A DNA stretch of 64,000 bases from Hymenobacter coccineus. GTDB taxonomy: Bacteria; Bacteroidota; Bacteroidia; Cytophagales; Hymenobacteraceae. This document shows positions 46,837 to 57,094 of this stretch, in pieces. The stretch is from NCBI RefSeq assembly GCF_001816125.1, contig NZ_MDZA01000459.1:1-64000 (forward strand), given 5' to 3'. The notes below the pieces were generated by a model that was not told where the DNA came from, searched no databases, and saw nothing but the letters and a program-made list of their open reading frames with translations. The translations under genes were made by a program, and so were the position numbers. Within the stretch, counting starts at the first letter, position 1; each line of letters opens with the position of its first letter.

Positions 46837-49800
46837 ATGAGACTAAATTCTACTGTTTTCGGCCGGCGGCTGGCCGCCGGCGCGGGCTACGCTGCGGCCC
46901 TGGGGGCCCTGCTAGTGGGCCCCGCCCAGGCGCAGGGGCCCGTCGCCACGGGCCTTACGCCGGCCCGCAACGCCGCGGCGGCCCCGCGCACCACGGCCGT
47001 CGCCGTCACCTTCAACCAAGCGCTGGCCAATAACGCCGCCACGCTGGGGGCCCTAAAAGTATTCAGCGCGCAGGCCGGCGGCAAAAAAGCCGGCACGGCC
47101 ACCGTGAGCGGCAACACGCTCCGGTTCCAGCCCACCACGGCCTTCAAAGCCGGTGAAACGGTGCTGGCCACCGCCACGGCGGGGGTTCAAAGCAGCAACG
47201 GGGCCCCGGCCAGGCCGCAGGTGTTTCAGTTCACCACCGCCACTACCCCCACTACGGGCATTTTTGGCGGCGGCCCGGAATCCACCACGGGCAACGCGGA
47301 GGGCATCGCCGTGGGCGACCTCGACGGCGATGGCGACCTCGACCTGGTAGGTGGCAGCCAGGAAAGCAACGTGGGCGTCTTCCTCAACAACGGCAGCGGA
47401 ACCTTTGCTGCCGGGCAGCAACTGGCCCTGGAACGCGGGGCCGTGGTGCTGGCCCTGGGCGACCTGGACAGCGACGGCGACCTCGACTTGGTATCCATCA
47501 GCCTCTACGCCTCCGTCAGGGGGGTGAGCGTGCGTCTCAACGATGGCCGGGGCGTTTTTAGCAGCAGCGCCCAGAACATCGTTGTAGGTAACAATCCTGT
47601 TGCCGTGGCTTTGGGCGACGTGGACGGCGACGGCGACCTCGATTTGGCGGTGGCGAGCACTGGCAGCAGCAGCACTTTCCAAAGCACGCAGTTCATTGGC
47701 ATTCAGCTGAACAACGGCGGGGGTGCTTTCAGCCAGGGCCCCATTGTGCCCGTTCAGGCAGACCCGAAGGACGTGGCCTTGGGCGACGTGGATAACGACG
47801 GCGACCTGGATTTGGTCAGCGTTGGCCAATTCCCGTACGCGTATAGCAGCACGATGAGCACCCGCCTCAACGACGGCCAAGGGAACTTTGGGGGCGGCTT
47901 CGAAAAGGACTTGCCCAACGGAGCCAACAGAATACTACTTGGCAACCTCGATGGCGACAGCGACCTTGATGCCGTAGTGACCGAACCCAGCTACCAAGGG
48001 CTAACCGTTCAGCTGAATAACGGCAGCGGTGATTTCGCGACAACGGACCAGAGTTCAATGACGGCCAGCTCGGCTTACCCGGCCAACGGGTTTGCGCTGG
48101 GCGACATTGATGGCAATGGTGTTTTGGACCTAGTAGGGGCCAGTTTTAGCGGGGTAAACGTACGCCGGGGCTACGGCTCGGGCTTTTACCCCTTGGGCCG
48201 CGATTTGAGTGATGGCCAATCGGTGGATGCCGGCGCGGTGAGCAGCGTGGCCCTGGGCGATGTGGACGGCGACGGCGACCTGGATATTCTGGCCCTGACC
48301 TTCGGCAAAGTGAAAGTGCGCCTGAACCAGGCGCCCACCACGCCCCCCCTGCTCGTTACCAGCCTCGTGCCGGCCCGCAACGCCGTGGCCGCCCCGCGCA
48401 ACACCGCCGTGTCCATAGCCTTCGACCAAAGTATCGCCAATACCGCGTCTAGCCGGGGGGCCCTGCGGGTGTTCAGCGCGCAAGCTGGTGGGCGAAAGGC
48501 CGGCGTGGTCAACACTTATGATAACGATAATCAGATCACGTTCATACCTGCTAAGGGGTTTAAAGCCGGCGAAACGGTGCTGGTAACCCTGACGGCGGGG
48601 GCACAAAGCAGCGTCGGGGCCTTCGTCAAGCCCCAGGTGTTTCAGTTTACCACCGCCACCCGCCCAACCAACGGCCTCTTCGGCGGCGGCCAGCAGTCGC
48701 CGGTAAGCAGCGACGTCAACGGCATGGCGACCGGCGACCTAAACGGCGACGGTACCCTGGACCTGGTGACGACCAATGCCCGCGGTGGCACCGCCAGCGT
48801 GCGCTTCGGCGACGGCCGCGGCGGGTTTGCCGGCGGCCAAGAGCTGCCGCTGGGGGCCGGGCCCCAGAGTGTGGTGCTGGCCGATGTGAACGGAGACGGC
48901 GCCCTCGACATCGTGGCGGTCAACGCGGGTATTGGCAGCGCCGCGGTGAGCATCCGCTACAACGACGGCCGCGGTGGTTTTCGCGGCGATAACGGCCAGA
49001 ACTTGGTGGTTAGAAGCTCGCCCACGGGCGTAGCGTTGGGCGACCTCGACGGCGACGGCGACTTAGACTTGGTGGCCAGTTACTTCGACAATGGCAAGGG
49101 GGGTATAGAGGTCCGCTTCAACAATGGGGCTGGCACCTTTGGCGGCGGGACGTCGATTAACCTGCCTGTTGGGGTGTTCAGCCTGGCCCTGGGCGACTTC
49201 GATGGCGACGGTGACCTTGATCTGGTGAACGCTGACCCCACGGGCCTGAGCGTGCGCCTCAACAACGGCGCGGGCGCGTTTGGCACAGGGCAGGAAGTGC
49301 CGACGGTGGCCGGCCCCAGCAAAGTATTAATAGGCGACGTGGACGGCGACGGCGACCTCGACCTGCTGGCGGTGGAGTACCCCTACGCCGTGGGCGTGCG
49401 GCTGAACGACGGCAAGGGTAGCTTCAGCGTAGGCCAGGAAATTCAGGTAGCCGTAAGCTACGGCGATGCCCTGGCCCTAGGTGACGTGGACGGCGACGGC
49501 GACCTCGACTTGGTGACGGGCAACAACAACGGCTCCCCTAAAGCGGCGGTGCTCCTTAATAACGGGGCCGGCACCTTTGCCCCGGGCCCCGCCGCAGACA
49601 CGGGCAACGGCGGCAACACCAGCCTGGTGCTGGGCGACGTGGACAACGACGGCGACCTCGACATCCTGGCTGGGGGCCTCAGCAATGGGATAGTGAGCGT
49701 CCGCCTGAACCAGCCCCCTCCCGTCCTCATCCCGCCCACCCTGGCCAGCGCCTCGCCGGCGACGGGCATAGCGGGCAGCAACGAGGTCATTACCCTCACG

Positions 49801-52575
49801 GGCACCAACTTCACGGCCGCGGCCAAGGTCATGTTCAATGGCACGGCGGCCACCGGCGTGGTGGTGGTATCGGCCACTGAGCTGCGCGTGACGGTGCCCG
49901 CCGGGGCCACGAGCGGCCCGGTGGTGGTCACCACCGCCGACGGGCCCAGCAACGGCCTGGCGTTCACGGTGCGGCCCGCGGGCTTTCCCCTGCTCGGCAT
50001 TGCCAGCGTAGCCCCCACGCCCAACGCCAACGGGGCCCCCACGGCTACGGCGGTGGCCGTCACGTTTGCCCAGGCCCCGGCCAGAGGCTCCGGCATCGAG
50101 CAGGCGTTGCAGGTGTTCAGCCAGCAGGCGGGCGGGCGCAAAGCCGGCACGAGCCGGCTGAGCGGCAGCACTCTCACGTTCCAGCCCGCGGCGGCCTTTA
50201 AGGCTGGCGAAACGGTGCTGGCCACCGCCGTGGGTAGCCCTTCGCGGGTGTTCCAGTTCACGACGGCCACCGCGCCGACGAGCGGCATTTTCGGAGGCGG
50301 CTCCGAGGTGCCCACCGGCACCACGCTGAACGACCTGGTGACTGGCGACGTGGACGGCGACGGCGACCTGGACATTATCACCGCCAACGGCGGCAACGGC
50401 GACTTGAGTATCCGCCTGAACAAGGGCGACGGCACCTACACCAACGGCCAAAACTCGATTTCTTCGGGTGGCGTCCTTACCCGCCTCGCCTTGGGCGATG
50501 TGGACGGCGACGGTGATATAGATATACTCGTAACCAGCTACTTGCGAAAATCTGTTTCAACGAGCCAAGTGCTGGAATACTTTAACGACGGACGGGGTAA
50601 TTTTACCTTTCAGGGCAATGTTTCGCTGGGGTCTGGTGTCGACCGGCTGGTGCTGGGTGATGTGGATGGCGACGGTGACCTCGACTTGTTGGCCCCCAGC
50701 ATATCTGTGGATGGGAACTTTCTTCGCCTGGAAGTGAATGTGCGGCTCAACGACGGCCGCGGCAAGTTCAGCGGCAACCAGAACCTGGCCCTGGGCGCTT
50801 CGGAGCTGGCCCTGGGCGACGCGGACGGCGACGGCGACCTGGACCTGTTCACGAGCCAGTCCGATGGCCTGAGCCTGAGCCTGAACAACGGGCAAGGCAT
50901 TTTCGGCGCCAGCCGGCCGCTGAATTTGGGCGCTACCACTGGCCGCATCTTGCTGGGTGACCTGAACGGCGACGGCCGCCTCGACGTAGCGAGCGGCGCT
51001 ACGAGCATTGGCCTTGGCAACGGCACGGGCAACTTCGCCAGCGCCCCGGCGGCGGGGCTGGCCGCCACGGCCCTGGGTGATGTGGACGGCGACGGCGACC
51101 TAGACCTTGTGGGCCCCAGCGCAACGGGCTCAACCGTGAGCGTGCGGCTCAACAACGGCCAGGGTGGCTTCGGGGGCAGCCAGGAAGTGGCGGTGACCGG
51201 TGCCGCATCGGTGGTGGTGCTGGGCGACGTGGACAGCGACGGCGACTTGGATATCCTCGCCGGCAGTGCGGCGCGTCCTTTCGATAACAGCACCGTGAGC
51301 GTGCGCCTCAACCAGAAGCAAGCCCCCGTGCCGGCCACCTTCCGCCTGAACGCCGGCGGTGGGGCCCTGACGACCTCGCGCGGCGCCTTTGCCGCCGACC
51401 AGTATTTCGACGCGGCCAACAGCGCCGCCTTCACTTCCCCGGCCGCCATTGCCGGCACGCCTGACCCGGCCCTATACCAGACCGAGCGGTTTAGCACCCA
51501 CGGCGTGCTCAGCTACGCCTTGCCCGTGGCCAACGGCAAGTACAACGTGGTGCTGCACTTCGCGGAAATCTACTGGACCAAGCCCGGCCAGCGTGTGTTC
51601 GACATCAACCTAGAAGGGGCGAAAGTGAAAAGCCTGTACGACATCGTGCAGAAAGTAGGGCCCCTAACGGCCACGACCGAAACCTTCGCCGTGACCGTGA
51701 CCGATGGCGTGCTGAACCTGGACCTCACCGTGCCCTACCTGAGCGGCGGCATGGACCAGGCCAAGCTCTCGGCCCTGGAAGTGCTGCCAGCCAGCACCGA
51801 CTACCGCGTGAACGCGGGCGCCGGGGCCCTGGCCACCTCGCGCGGCGCCTTTGCCGCCGACCAGTCCTTCTCGGCCGCCAGTGCCACGGCCACCACGGCG
51901 GCCGCCATTGCCGGCACGCCTGACCCGGCCCTGTACCAGACCGAGCGATACAGCACCAACGGCGTGCTCAGCTACGCCCTGCCCGTGGCCAACGGCAAGT
52001 ACAACGTGGTGCTGCACTTCGCGGAAATCTACTGGACCAAGCCCGGCCAGCGCGTGTTCGATGCGGCTTTGGAGGGCACCAAGGTGCTCGACCACTACGA
52101 CATCGTGCAGAAAGTAGGGCCCCTGACGGCCACGACCGAAACCTTCGCTGTGACCGTGACCGACGGCGTGCTGAACCTCGACCTGAGCGTGCCCTACCTG
52201 AGCGGCGGCATGGACCAGGCCAAGCTCTCGGCCCTGGAAGTGCTGAGCGCCAGCGGCAGCGCCGCCGTGGCCCAGGCCGCCGCCCGGCCCGGCGCGGCCA
52301 AGAAAACGAACTTCGCAGGCTCCTTGAGCGCCTACCCCAATCCGGCGCCCGAGGGCAACTTCACACTGGCCTACACGGCCGCCCAGGCCCAGACGGCAAC
52401 GCTGGTGCTGAGCGACGCGCTGGGCCGCATTGTGCAGCAGCGGGCGGTGACCTTGGCCGAGGGCCCCAACCAGGTGCCAGTGCAGGCCCCGGGCTTACCC
52501 GTGGGCATTTACCAGCTAACGTTGCGCTTGGCCAACGGCCAGCACCCGAGCCAGCGCGTGGCCATCGTTCATTAA
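46837..52575 (+). CDS. Giant T9SS-exported VCBS/FG-GAP repeat protein with Ig-like, TIG and two malectin domains
   Basis: A 1912-residue secreted protein. The order is: signal peptide (to about residue 32, AQAQ); an Ig-like Big_5-type domain (PARNAAAAPRTTAVAVTFNQAL ... AGETVLATATAG); a long set of VCBS/FG-GAP repeats with the Ca-binding pattern LGDVDGDGDLDL; a second Ig-like domain near residue 505 and more repeats; an IPT/TIG domain near residues 965-1050; a third Ig-like domain and repeats; two malectin domains (about 1505-1645 and 1655-1795), nearly identical in DNA; and a T9SS sorting domain (SAYPNPAPEGNFTLAYTA ... PVGIYQLTLRLANGQHPSQRVAIVH). It is a predicted calcium-stiffened surface adhesin binding glycans. 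An intrinsic terminator with a 40-bp stem follows. Confidence 0.88.
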   Translation: MRLNSTVFGRRLAAGAGYAAALGALLVGPAQAQGPVATGLTPARNAAAAPRTTAVAVTFNQALANNAATLGALKVFSAQAGGKKAGTATVSGNTLRFQPTTAFKAGETVLATATAGVQSSNGAPARPQVFQFTTATTPTTGIFGGGPESTTGNAEGIAVGDLDGDGDLDLVGGSQESNVGVFLNNGSGTFAAGQQLALERGAVVLALGDLDSDGDLDLVSISLYASVRGVSVRLNDGRGVFSSSAQNIVVGNNPVAVALGDVDGDGDLDLAVASTGSSSTFQSTQFIGIQLNNGGGAFSQGPIVPVQADPKDVALGDVDNDGDLDLVSVGQFPYAYSSTMSTRLNDGQGNFGGGFEKDLPNGANRILLGNLDGDSDLDAVVTEPSYQGLTVQLNNGSGDFATTDQSSMTASSAYPANGFALGDIDGNGVLDLVGASFSGVNVRRGYGSGFYPLGRDLSDGQSVDAGAVSSVALGDVDGDGDLDILALTFGKVKVRLNQAPTTPPLLVTSLVPARNAVAAPRNTAVSIAFDQSIANTASSRGALRVFSAQAGGRKAGVVNTYDNDNQITFIPAKGFKAGETVLVTLTAGAQSSVGAFVKPQVFQFTTATRPTNGLFGGGQQSPVSSDVNGMATGDLNGDGTLDLVTTNARGGTASVRFGDGRGGFAGGQELPLGAGPQSVVLADVNGDGALDIVAVNAGIGSAAVSIRYNDGRGGFRGDNGQNLVVRSSPTGVALGDLDGDGDLDLVASYFDNGKGGIEVRFNNGAGTFGGGTSINLPVGVFSLALGDFDGDGDLDLVNADPTGLSVRLNNGAGAFGTGQEVPTVAGPSKVLIGDVDGDGDLDLLAVEYPYAVGVRLNDGKGSFSVGQEIQVAVSYGDALALGDVDGDGDLDLVTGNNNGSPKAAVLLNNGAGTFAPGPAADTGNGGNTSLVLGDVDNDGDLDILAGGLSNGIVSVRLNQPPPVLIPPTLASASPATGIAGSNEVITLTGTNFTAAAKVMFNGTAATGVVVVSATELRVTVPAGATSGPVVVTTADGPSNGLAFTVRPAGFPLLGIASVAPTPNANGAPTATAVAVTFAQAPARGSGIEQALQVFSQQAGGRKAGTSRLSGSTLTFQPAAAFKAGETVLATAVGSPSRVFQFTTATAPTSGIFGGGSEVPTGTTLNDLVTGDVDGDGDLDIITANGGNGDLSIRLNKGDGTYTNGQNSISSGGVLTRLALGDVDGDGDIDILVTSYLRKSVSTSQVLEYFNDGRGNFTFQGNVSLGSGVDRLVLGDVDGDGDLDLLAPSISVDGNFLRLEVNVRLNDGRGKFSGNQNLALGASELALGDADGDGDLDLFTSQSDGLSLSLNNGQGIFGASRPLNLGATTGRILLGDLNGDGRLDVASGATSIGLGNGTGNFASAPAAGLAATALGDVDGDGDLDLVGPSATGSTVSVRLNNGQGGFGGSQEVAVTGAASVVVLGDVDSDGDLDILAGSAARPFDNSTVSVRLNQKQAPVPATFRLNAGGGALTTSRGAFAADQYFDAANSAAFTSPAAIAGTPDPALYQTERFSTHGVLSYALPVANGKYNVVLHFAEIYWTKPGQRVFDINLEGAKVKSLYDIVQKVGPLTATTETFAVTVTDGVLNLDLTVPYLSGGMDQAKLSALEVLPASTDYRVNAGAGALATSRGAFAADQSFSAASATATTAAAIAGTPDPALYQTERYSTNGVLSYALPVANGKYNVVLHFAEIYWTKPGQRVFDAALEGTKVLDHYDIVQKVGPLTATTETFAVTVTDGVLNLDLSVPYLSGGMDQAKLSALEVLSASGSAAVAQAAARPGAAKKTNFAGSLSAYPNPAPEGNFTLAYTAAQAQTATLVLSDALGRIVQQRAVTLAEGPNQVPVQAPGLPVGIYQLTLRLANGQHPSQRVAIVH

Positions 52576-52640
52576 CGAAGAGCGTGGTTGCGTGGGCGAG
52601 GTCGGCGCGTCAGGAAATAACAGATTCCCTGACAGCCGAA

Positions 52641-52728
52641 CCCGCCCACGTGTAAGTTCAGCCACTAAAAAGCCCGACTCTATCGAGAGTCGGGGCCTTT
52701 TTAGTGGCTGAACTTACACGTGGGCGGG
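52641..52728. terminator. Very long bidirectional hairpin terminator
   Basis: CCCGCCCACGTGTAAGTTCA at 52641 begins an arm that pairs for about 40 bases, with one or two bulges, with the arm ending CGTGGGCGGG at 52728. The apex CCGACTCTATCGAGAGTCGG and the CTTTTTAG on the right give the intrinsic-terminator core. It separates the VCBS gene (plus) from the TPR gene (minus). Confidence 0.88.
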
Positions 52729-52790
52729 CGGGGCAGTTAGCTGCCTTCGACGCGTTAAGTTATCAGCTGTCCGGGCGGGAAAGTGCTAAT

Positions 52791-54065
52791 CTATTCCTTG
52801 TGGCTTCTGAGCCAAGAAGTTGCTTCCTTGTAGGAAGGGGCCATGCGGTCGCCGGCTAATACCACCATTTGGTAGTAGCGCTTGGTGCCGCGCAGGTCGT
52901 CATCGGCCTCGGCCAGCTTGCCCAGGTTGAAGGCCGCGCCCTGGTAGTAGCCGCCGCTGGTGTTGGAGAGGGTTTCGGAGAACACGATGCAGCGCTGGTA
53001 GTAGTCGCGGGCCTCGGCGAGCTTGTGGTAGCGGTACTGCATCAGGAAGCCCAGGAAGTAGGTGGCGTAGCGGCCCGAGTAGCCCTCGTAGCCGGGCATG
53101 CCCTCGTTGAGCTTGCGCAGGATGGACTTGCTGGCTTGCTCGCAGCCCGCCCAGTCGCCCTCGCGGAAGCAGAGCATGGCGTAGTTCCGCTCGAAGTAGC
53201 TGTTGTCGGGGTATTCGGCCACGAGCTTGCGGGCCACGTTCAGGGCCGCGTTTTCCTCGTGCTCCCGCTCGCTGCCCAAGATGCGCATGAGGAAAAACCG
53301 CGCCTCGGTGGCCGTGTAGAAGCCGTTTTTGCCCACCATGCGCAGCTGCTCGATGCCGAGGTCGTGGTTGCCTTTCGGGAAGAAAAGCAGCACCGGCCGT
53401 AGCCACGGGTATTCGTCGGAAATCCAGCCGGAGTAATAGTTGAACAGGCCCTGGCCGAACAGGAATTCGGGGCTCAAATCGTTGGCCTCCTTGCTCTTGT
53501 CCATGTACTCGAGCGAACGTTTCACGCCCACCGTGGCCTTGCGCCAGTCGTGGCGCTCGGCGTGCAGGCGGGCATCGAAGGCGTAGGCGGCCGAGAGGAA
53601 AAAGCAGGCCTCGTAGTTGTGCTTGTCGGCGTCGTACAGCGCTTTGGCCTTGGTGGTGGCCGTGTCCATGTAGGCAAAAAAGGTGCGGTCGTACTGCTTG
53701 GTGCCCAGGTTGGTGGGCAATATTTTCCACCAGGTGCTAAGGCCCATCAGGAAGTAGGCCATGGGGTGCTCGGGGTAGCGGCGGCGCAGCGACCGGAACT
53801 GCCGGTCGGCCCGGTCGAACTTGAAGTTGTAGAGGTTGTGCACGGCCCCGTTCAGCTCCTGCTGCACTTCCTGGTTCAGCAGCAGCCAGCCCTTGGTATC
53901 GACGGCCTCGGGAGCCACTTCCACGTCGGCCAGTTCCACTTCCTTAATGCCGCCCAAGTACCGCGCTGTGTCGGCGACCTGGGCTGCGGCCGAAAAAACC
54001 GGTAGCAGCAGTGCCAACACCAGCAGGGCCCGGCAGCCGCGTGCTAAGAATTGGACAATATCCAT
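52791..54065 (-). CDS. Secreted TPR-repeat protein
   Basis: A 424-residue protein with a Sec signal peptide (CRALLVLALLLPVFSAAAQ, cleavage after AAAQ). The mature chain is helical with loose TPR motifs: AVHNLYNFKFDRADRQFRSLRRRYPEHPMAYFLMGLSTWW, ACFFLSAAYAFDARLHAER, NYAMLCFREGDWAGCEQASKSIL and FNLGKLAEADDDLRGTKRYYQMVV. Similar proteins with a TWWKI..N segment are common in Bacteroidota and have no assigned role. A periplasmic or outer-membrane-associated scaffold is the reasonable inference. Confidence 0.82.
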   Translation of the reverse strand: MDIVQFLARGCRALLVLALLLPVFSAAAQVADTARYLGGIKEVELADVEVAPEAVDTKGWLLLNQEVQQELNGAVHNLYNFKFDRADRQFRSLRRRYPEHPMAYFLMGLSTWWKILPTNLGTKQYDRTFFAYMDTATTKAKALYDADKHNYEACFFLSAAYAFDARLHAERHDWRKATVGVKRSLEYMDKSKEANDLSPEFLFGQGLFNYYSGWISDEYPWLRPVLLFFPKGNHDLGIEQLRMVGKNGFYTATEARFFLMRILGSEREHEENAALNVARKLVAEYPDNSYFERNYAMLCFREGDWAGCEQASKSILRKLNEGMPGYEGYSGRYATYFLGFLMQYRYHKLAEARDYYQRCIVFSETLSNTSGGYYQGAAFNLGKLAEADDDLRGTKRYYQMVVLAGDRMAPSYKEATSWLRSHKE

Positions 54066-54301
54066 AAAATAAGTGTATAAAGAATTATTAAAGCTATTAT
54101 AACCTTTTAAGCCCCTAAAAGTAGGTTTTTTGATTGATTATTACCGCATGGTGAGGGGTTGTAAAGGGCTGGTTTTCTTGAAAATATTCTAAAAACATTT
54201 CACTCGCCTACCTGCCGGGGCCCCAAACCCCGCCGCGGTGGCAACCGCCCGGCCCGCCAGCCAGTACACAGGCGCACTTCCGCTCCGTTCCTTCCCTTGT
54301 T

Positions 54302-55876
54302 TTGACCGATACCTTATCCCACCGCCAGAAGATGCTCACCTTCGGCGGCATCCTGCTGGCCATGTTCCTGGGGGCCCTCGACCAGACCATCGTGTCCACG
54401 GCCTTGCCGCGCATCGTGGCCGATTTGCACGGGCTCGACCGCTTTACGTGGGTGGCCACGGCCTACCTGGTGGCCAGCACGGCGCTGGTGCCCATCTATG
54501 GCAAGTTGGCCGATATGTACTCGCGCCGCGCCATTGAGGTGGTGGCCGTCAGCGTATTCCTGGTGGGTTCGGGGCTGTGCGGCCTGGCGGGCGAGTTTGG
54601 CACCCTGCCGCTGCTGGGCGACGGTATGACGCAGCTCATCGTGTTCCGGGCCGTGCAGGGGCTGGGCGGTGCGGGGCTGTTCGCCATGGCCTTTATCATC
54701 ATTGCCGACCTATTTCCGCCCGCCGAGCGGGGGCGCTACCAAGGCTACACGGGGGCCGTGTTCGGCACGTCGTCGGTGCTGGGGCCCCTGTTGGGCGGCT
54801 TCCTGACGGACCAGGGCACCAACCTGATTCCGGGCGTGGCGGGCTGGCGGCTGGTGTTCTACGTGAACCTGCCGCTGGGCCTGGTGGCGCTGTGGTTCAT
54901 TATTAGCCAGATGCCGCCGCTGCGGCCCCGCACCGAGCCTAAGCCGTTCGATTTTGTGTCGGCGCTGCTGCTGGTGGCGGGGCTGGGGCCCCTGGTGGTG
55001 GCCTTGCAGCTCAACCGGGCGCAGTACAGCTGGACGGCCCCCCTCACGCTGGGCCTGCTGGGCTGGGCCGTGGGGGCCCTAGCGCTGTTCGTGGTGCGCA
55101 GCCTGCGCCACGAAAACCCCATTCTCAACTTCAGCCTGTTCAAAAACAAGGTGTTCAGCACGGCCAACGCGGCGCTTTTTCTAATGGGCGGGGCGTTCCT
55201 AGGCGTCATCATTTTCGAGCCCTTGTTCATGGTAAACGTGCTGGGCGAATCGGCCACCCGGGCCGGCGTCAGCCTCATTCCGCTGTCGCTGGGCGTGGTC
55301 ACGGGTTCGCTGCTGGCGGGCCAGATGGTGTCGCGCTTTGGCCATTATAAGCGCTGGATGCTCGGGGGCCTCGTGCTGCTGCTGGTGGGCTTGTCGCTGC
55401 TGGCCACCATGCCGCCCACCGTGCAGTACCATCAGGTGCTCATCTACTTAGCGGTGTGCGGCCTCGGCCTGGGGCCCACCATGCCCCTCTACACCCTAGC
55501 CGTGCAAAACGCCACCGACCCCCGGCTCGTGGGCCAGGCCACCTCGGCTAGCCAGTTCTTCCGGCAGATTGGCGGGGCCCTGGCAGCCTCGGCGCTGGGG
55601 GCAGTGCTCAGCTTCACGCTGGCCCACGAACTGCCCGCGGCTGCCACCGGGAGCAGCGCCCGCCTGCCCGTGGCCACCGAGGGCCCCGCACCGGTAGCGG
55701 CCACCGGCGCGGGCGGGCCCAGCCCGGCCACGCGCGCGGCCTTCTCGAAGGCCATCGGGCGGGTTTACTTCTTCAACATCTTCCTAGTCGTGGGCGGGCT
55801 CATCACCACGCTGTTCGTGCCCGAGCTGCCGCTGCGCAAAACCAACGACGGGCCCCCGGTGGGCGGCGGGGAGTAG
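54302..55876 (+). CDS. EmrB/DHA2-type MFS multidrug transporter
   Basis: A 524-residue protein with 14 predicted helices. The first motif LLAMFLGALDQTIVSTALPRIVADLHG is diagnostic of the DHA2/EmrB group, followed by WVATAYLVASTALVPIYGKLADMYSRR (motif A) and FRAVQGLGGAGLFAMAFIIIADLFPPAERGRYQG. GPLLGGFLTDQ corresponds to the antiporter motif C. It should export drugs or small lipophilic compounds by proton antiport. The frame opens with TTG 54302; the first in-frame ATG (54332) would start at the edge of helix 1, so the TTG is kept with caution. Confidence 0.88.
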   Translation: MTDTLSHRQKMLTFGGILLAMFLGALDQTIVSTALPRIVADLHGLDRFTWVATAYLVASTALVPIYGKLADMYSRRAIEVVAVSVFLVGSGLCGLAGEFGTLPLLGDGMTQLIVFRAVQGLGGAGLFAMAFIIIADLFPPAERGRYQGYTGAVFGTSSVLGPLLGGFLTDQGTNLIPGVAGWRLVFYVNLPLGLVALWFIISQMPPLRPRTEPKPFDFVSALLLVAGLGPLVVALQLNRAQYSWTAPLTLGLLGWAVGALALFVVRSLRHENPILNFSLFKNKVFSTANAALFLMGGAFLGVIIFEPLFMVNVLGESATRAGVSLIPLSLGVVTGSLLAGQMVSRFGHYKRWMLGGLVLLLVGLSLLATMPPTVQYHQVLIYLAVCGLGLGPTMPLYTLAVQNATDPRLVGQATSASQFFRQIGGALAASALGAVLSFTLAHELPAAATGSSARLPVATEGPAPVAATGAGGPSPATRAAFSKAIGRVYFFNIFLVVGGLITTLFVPELPLRKTNDGPPVGGGE

Positions 55877-56033
55877 GGGCCCCTGCGCAACGCCGGGCTC
55901 CTGGAAGGGGCCCAATGATTCGGCCGGGCCCCGCTTCAGCTGGCAGCGGCGGGCCGCCGCTGGATTAGGGGCCCCGGGCAGCGGCCAAAACACCGGCTCG
56001 CTTCGGCGGTTTCATCCCTATACCCCTCCCCAC

Positions 56034-56905
56034 ATGGAACCCGCCATCCTTTTGCCCGCCGCCAGTTACGAATTCGCCACCGTGCAAAAGGTGCGCGGTG
56101 AGGGCCCCGCCGAGGAAGCCTCCGACCAGCTGGCCGCCGAGGAGCCGCTGGAAATCCGGCTGGGCTACGCCGTGGCGGGCGGCGGGCGGGCGCACCGCAC
56201 GCTGTCCGTAACGATGCGCACACCGGGGCAGGACGAGGAGCTGGCCGCCGGCTTTTTGCTGACGGAGGGCATCATCCAGGGCAAGGCCGACTTGCTGGGC
56301 GTGCGCCCCTGCCCCGACGTGCAGAAGCCCGAGGAGGCCGGCAATGTGGTGCGCGCCGAGCTGGCCGCCCATGTATCCGTTGATTTCCAGGGCTTGGAGC
56401 GGCACTTTTACACCAGCTCCAGCTGCGGCGTCTGCGGCAAAACCAGCATCGACGCCATCCAAACCACCTCCTGCCCGGTGCTGCCCGCCCAGGGGCCCCA
56501 CCTGGCCTACGCCACCGTGCACCAATTGCCCGCACGCCTGCGCGCCGCCCAGGCCGGCTTTGAGCAAACCGGCGGGCAGCACGCGGCGGCCCTGTTTTCG
56601 CCCGATGGCGAGCTGCTGCTGCTGCGCGAAGACGTGGGCCGCCACAACGCCCTCGACAAGCTCATCGGTGCCGCGCTGCTGCAAGATTGGTTACCACTGC
56701 ACAATCACGTGCTGTTGGTGAGCGGCCGCGCCAGCTTCGAGCTGGTGCAAAAAGCTGCCGCTGCCGGCCTCGGCATTCTGGCCGCCGTGGGGCCCCCAGC
56801 AGCTTGGCGGTGCAGGCCGCCGAGCGGTTCGGCATGACGGTGCTGGGCTTTGTGCGCAACGAGCGGTTCAACATTTACGCGCACCCGTGGCGGGTAGGCG
56901 GCTAA
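56034..56905 (+). pseudogene. fdhD: Formate dehydrogenase accessory sulfurtransferase FdhD, interrupted by a one-base frameshift
   Basis: FdhD passes sulfur from cysteine desulfurase to the Mo-bisMGD cofactor of formate-dehydrogenase-type enzymes. The first 250 residues are normal: RTLSVTMRTPGQDEELAAGFLLTEGI, the Cys loop SSSCGVCGKTSID, FSPDGELLLLREDVGRHNALDKLIGAAL, and HVLLVSGRASFELVQKAAAAGLGILAAVG. In the G4C5 run at 56789-56797 the frame is lost. The expected APSSLAVQAAERFGMTVLGFVRNERFNIYAHP follows in the next frame to the stop at 56905. Restoring one G gives about 290 residues. It lies before the DUF7009-like gene and the FdhF/YdeP gene it should serve. Confidence 0.9.
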
Positions 56906-56910
56906 TGCCT

Positions 56911-57092
56911 AACATTCATCAATTAACATTTAACAATCAAAAAGCAGGAATCAACAAACCACCAGGGGCCCCGTACTACTTATGAGGGCCCCGCATTATT
57001 AGGGGCCCGCACAACCTATTAAGGCCAATGCCCTGCCGATGCACCGAGGCCAGGCCGCCTGGTTGTTGAGTGATAAATGTTAATTGTTAATG
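56911..57092. repeat. Inverted repeat (ATTAACATTTAAC type) between fdhD and the DUF7009-like gene
   Basis: CATCAATTAACATTTAACAATC at the left and GATAAATGTTAATTGTTAATGAT at the right are near-complements at the two edges of the 190-bp spacer, the right arm touching the next start codon. GGGGCC-rich sequence fills the middle. Confidence 0.65.
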
Positions 57093-57094
57093 AT

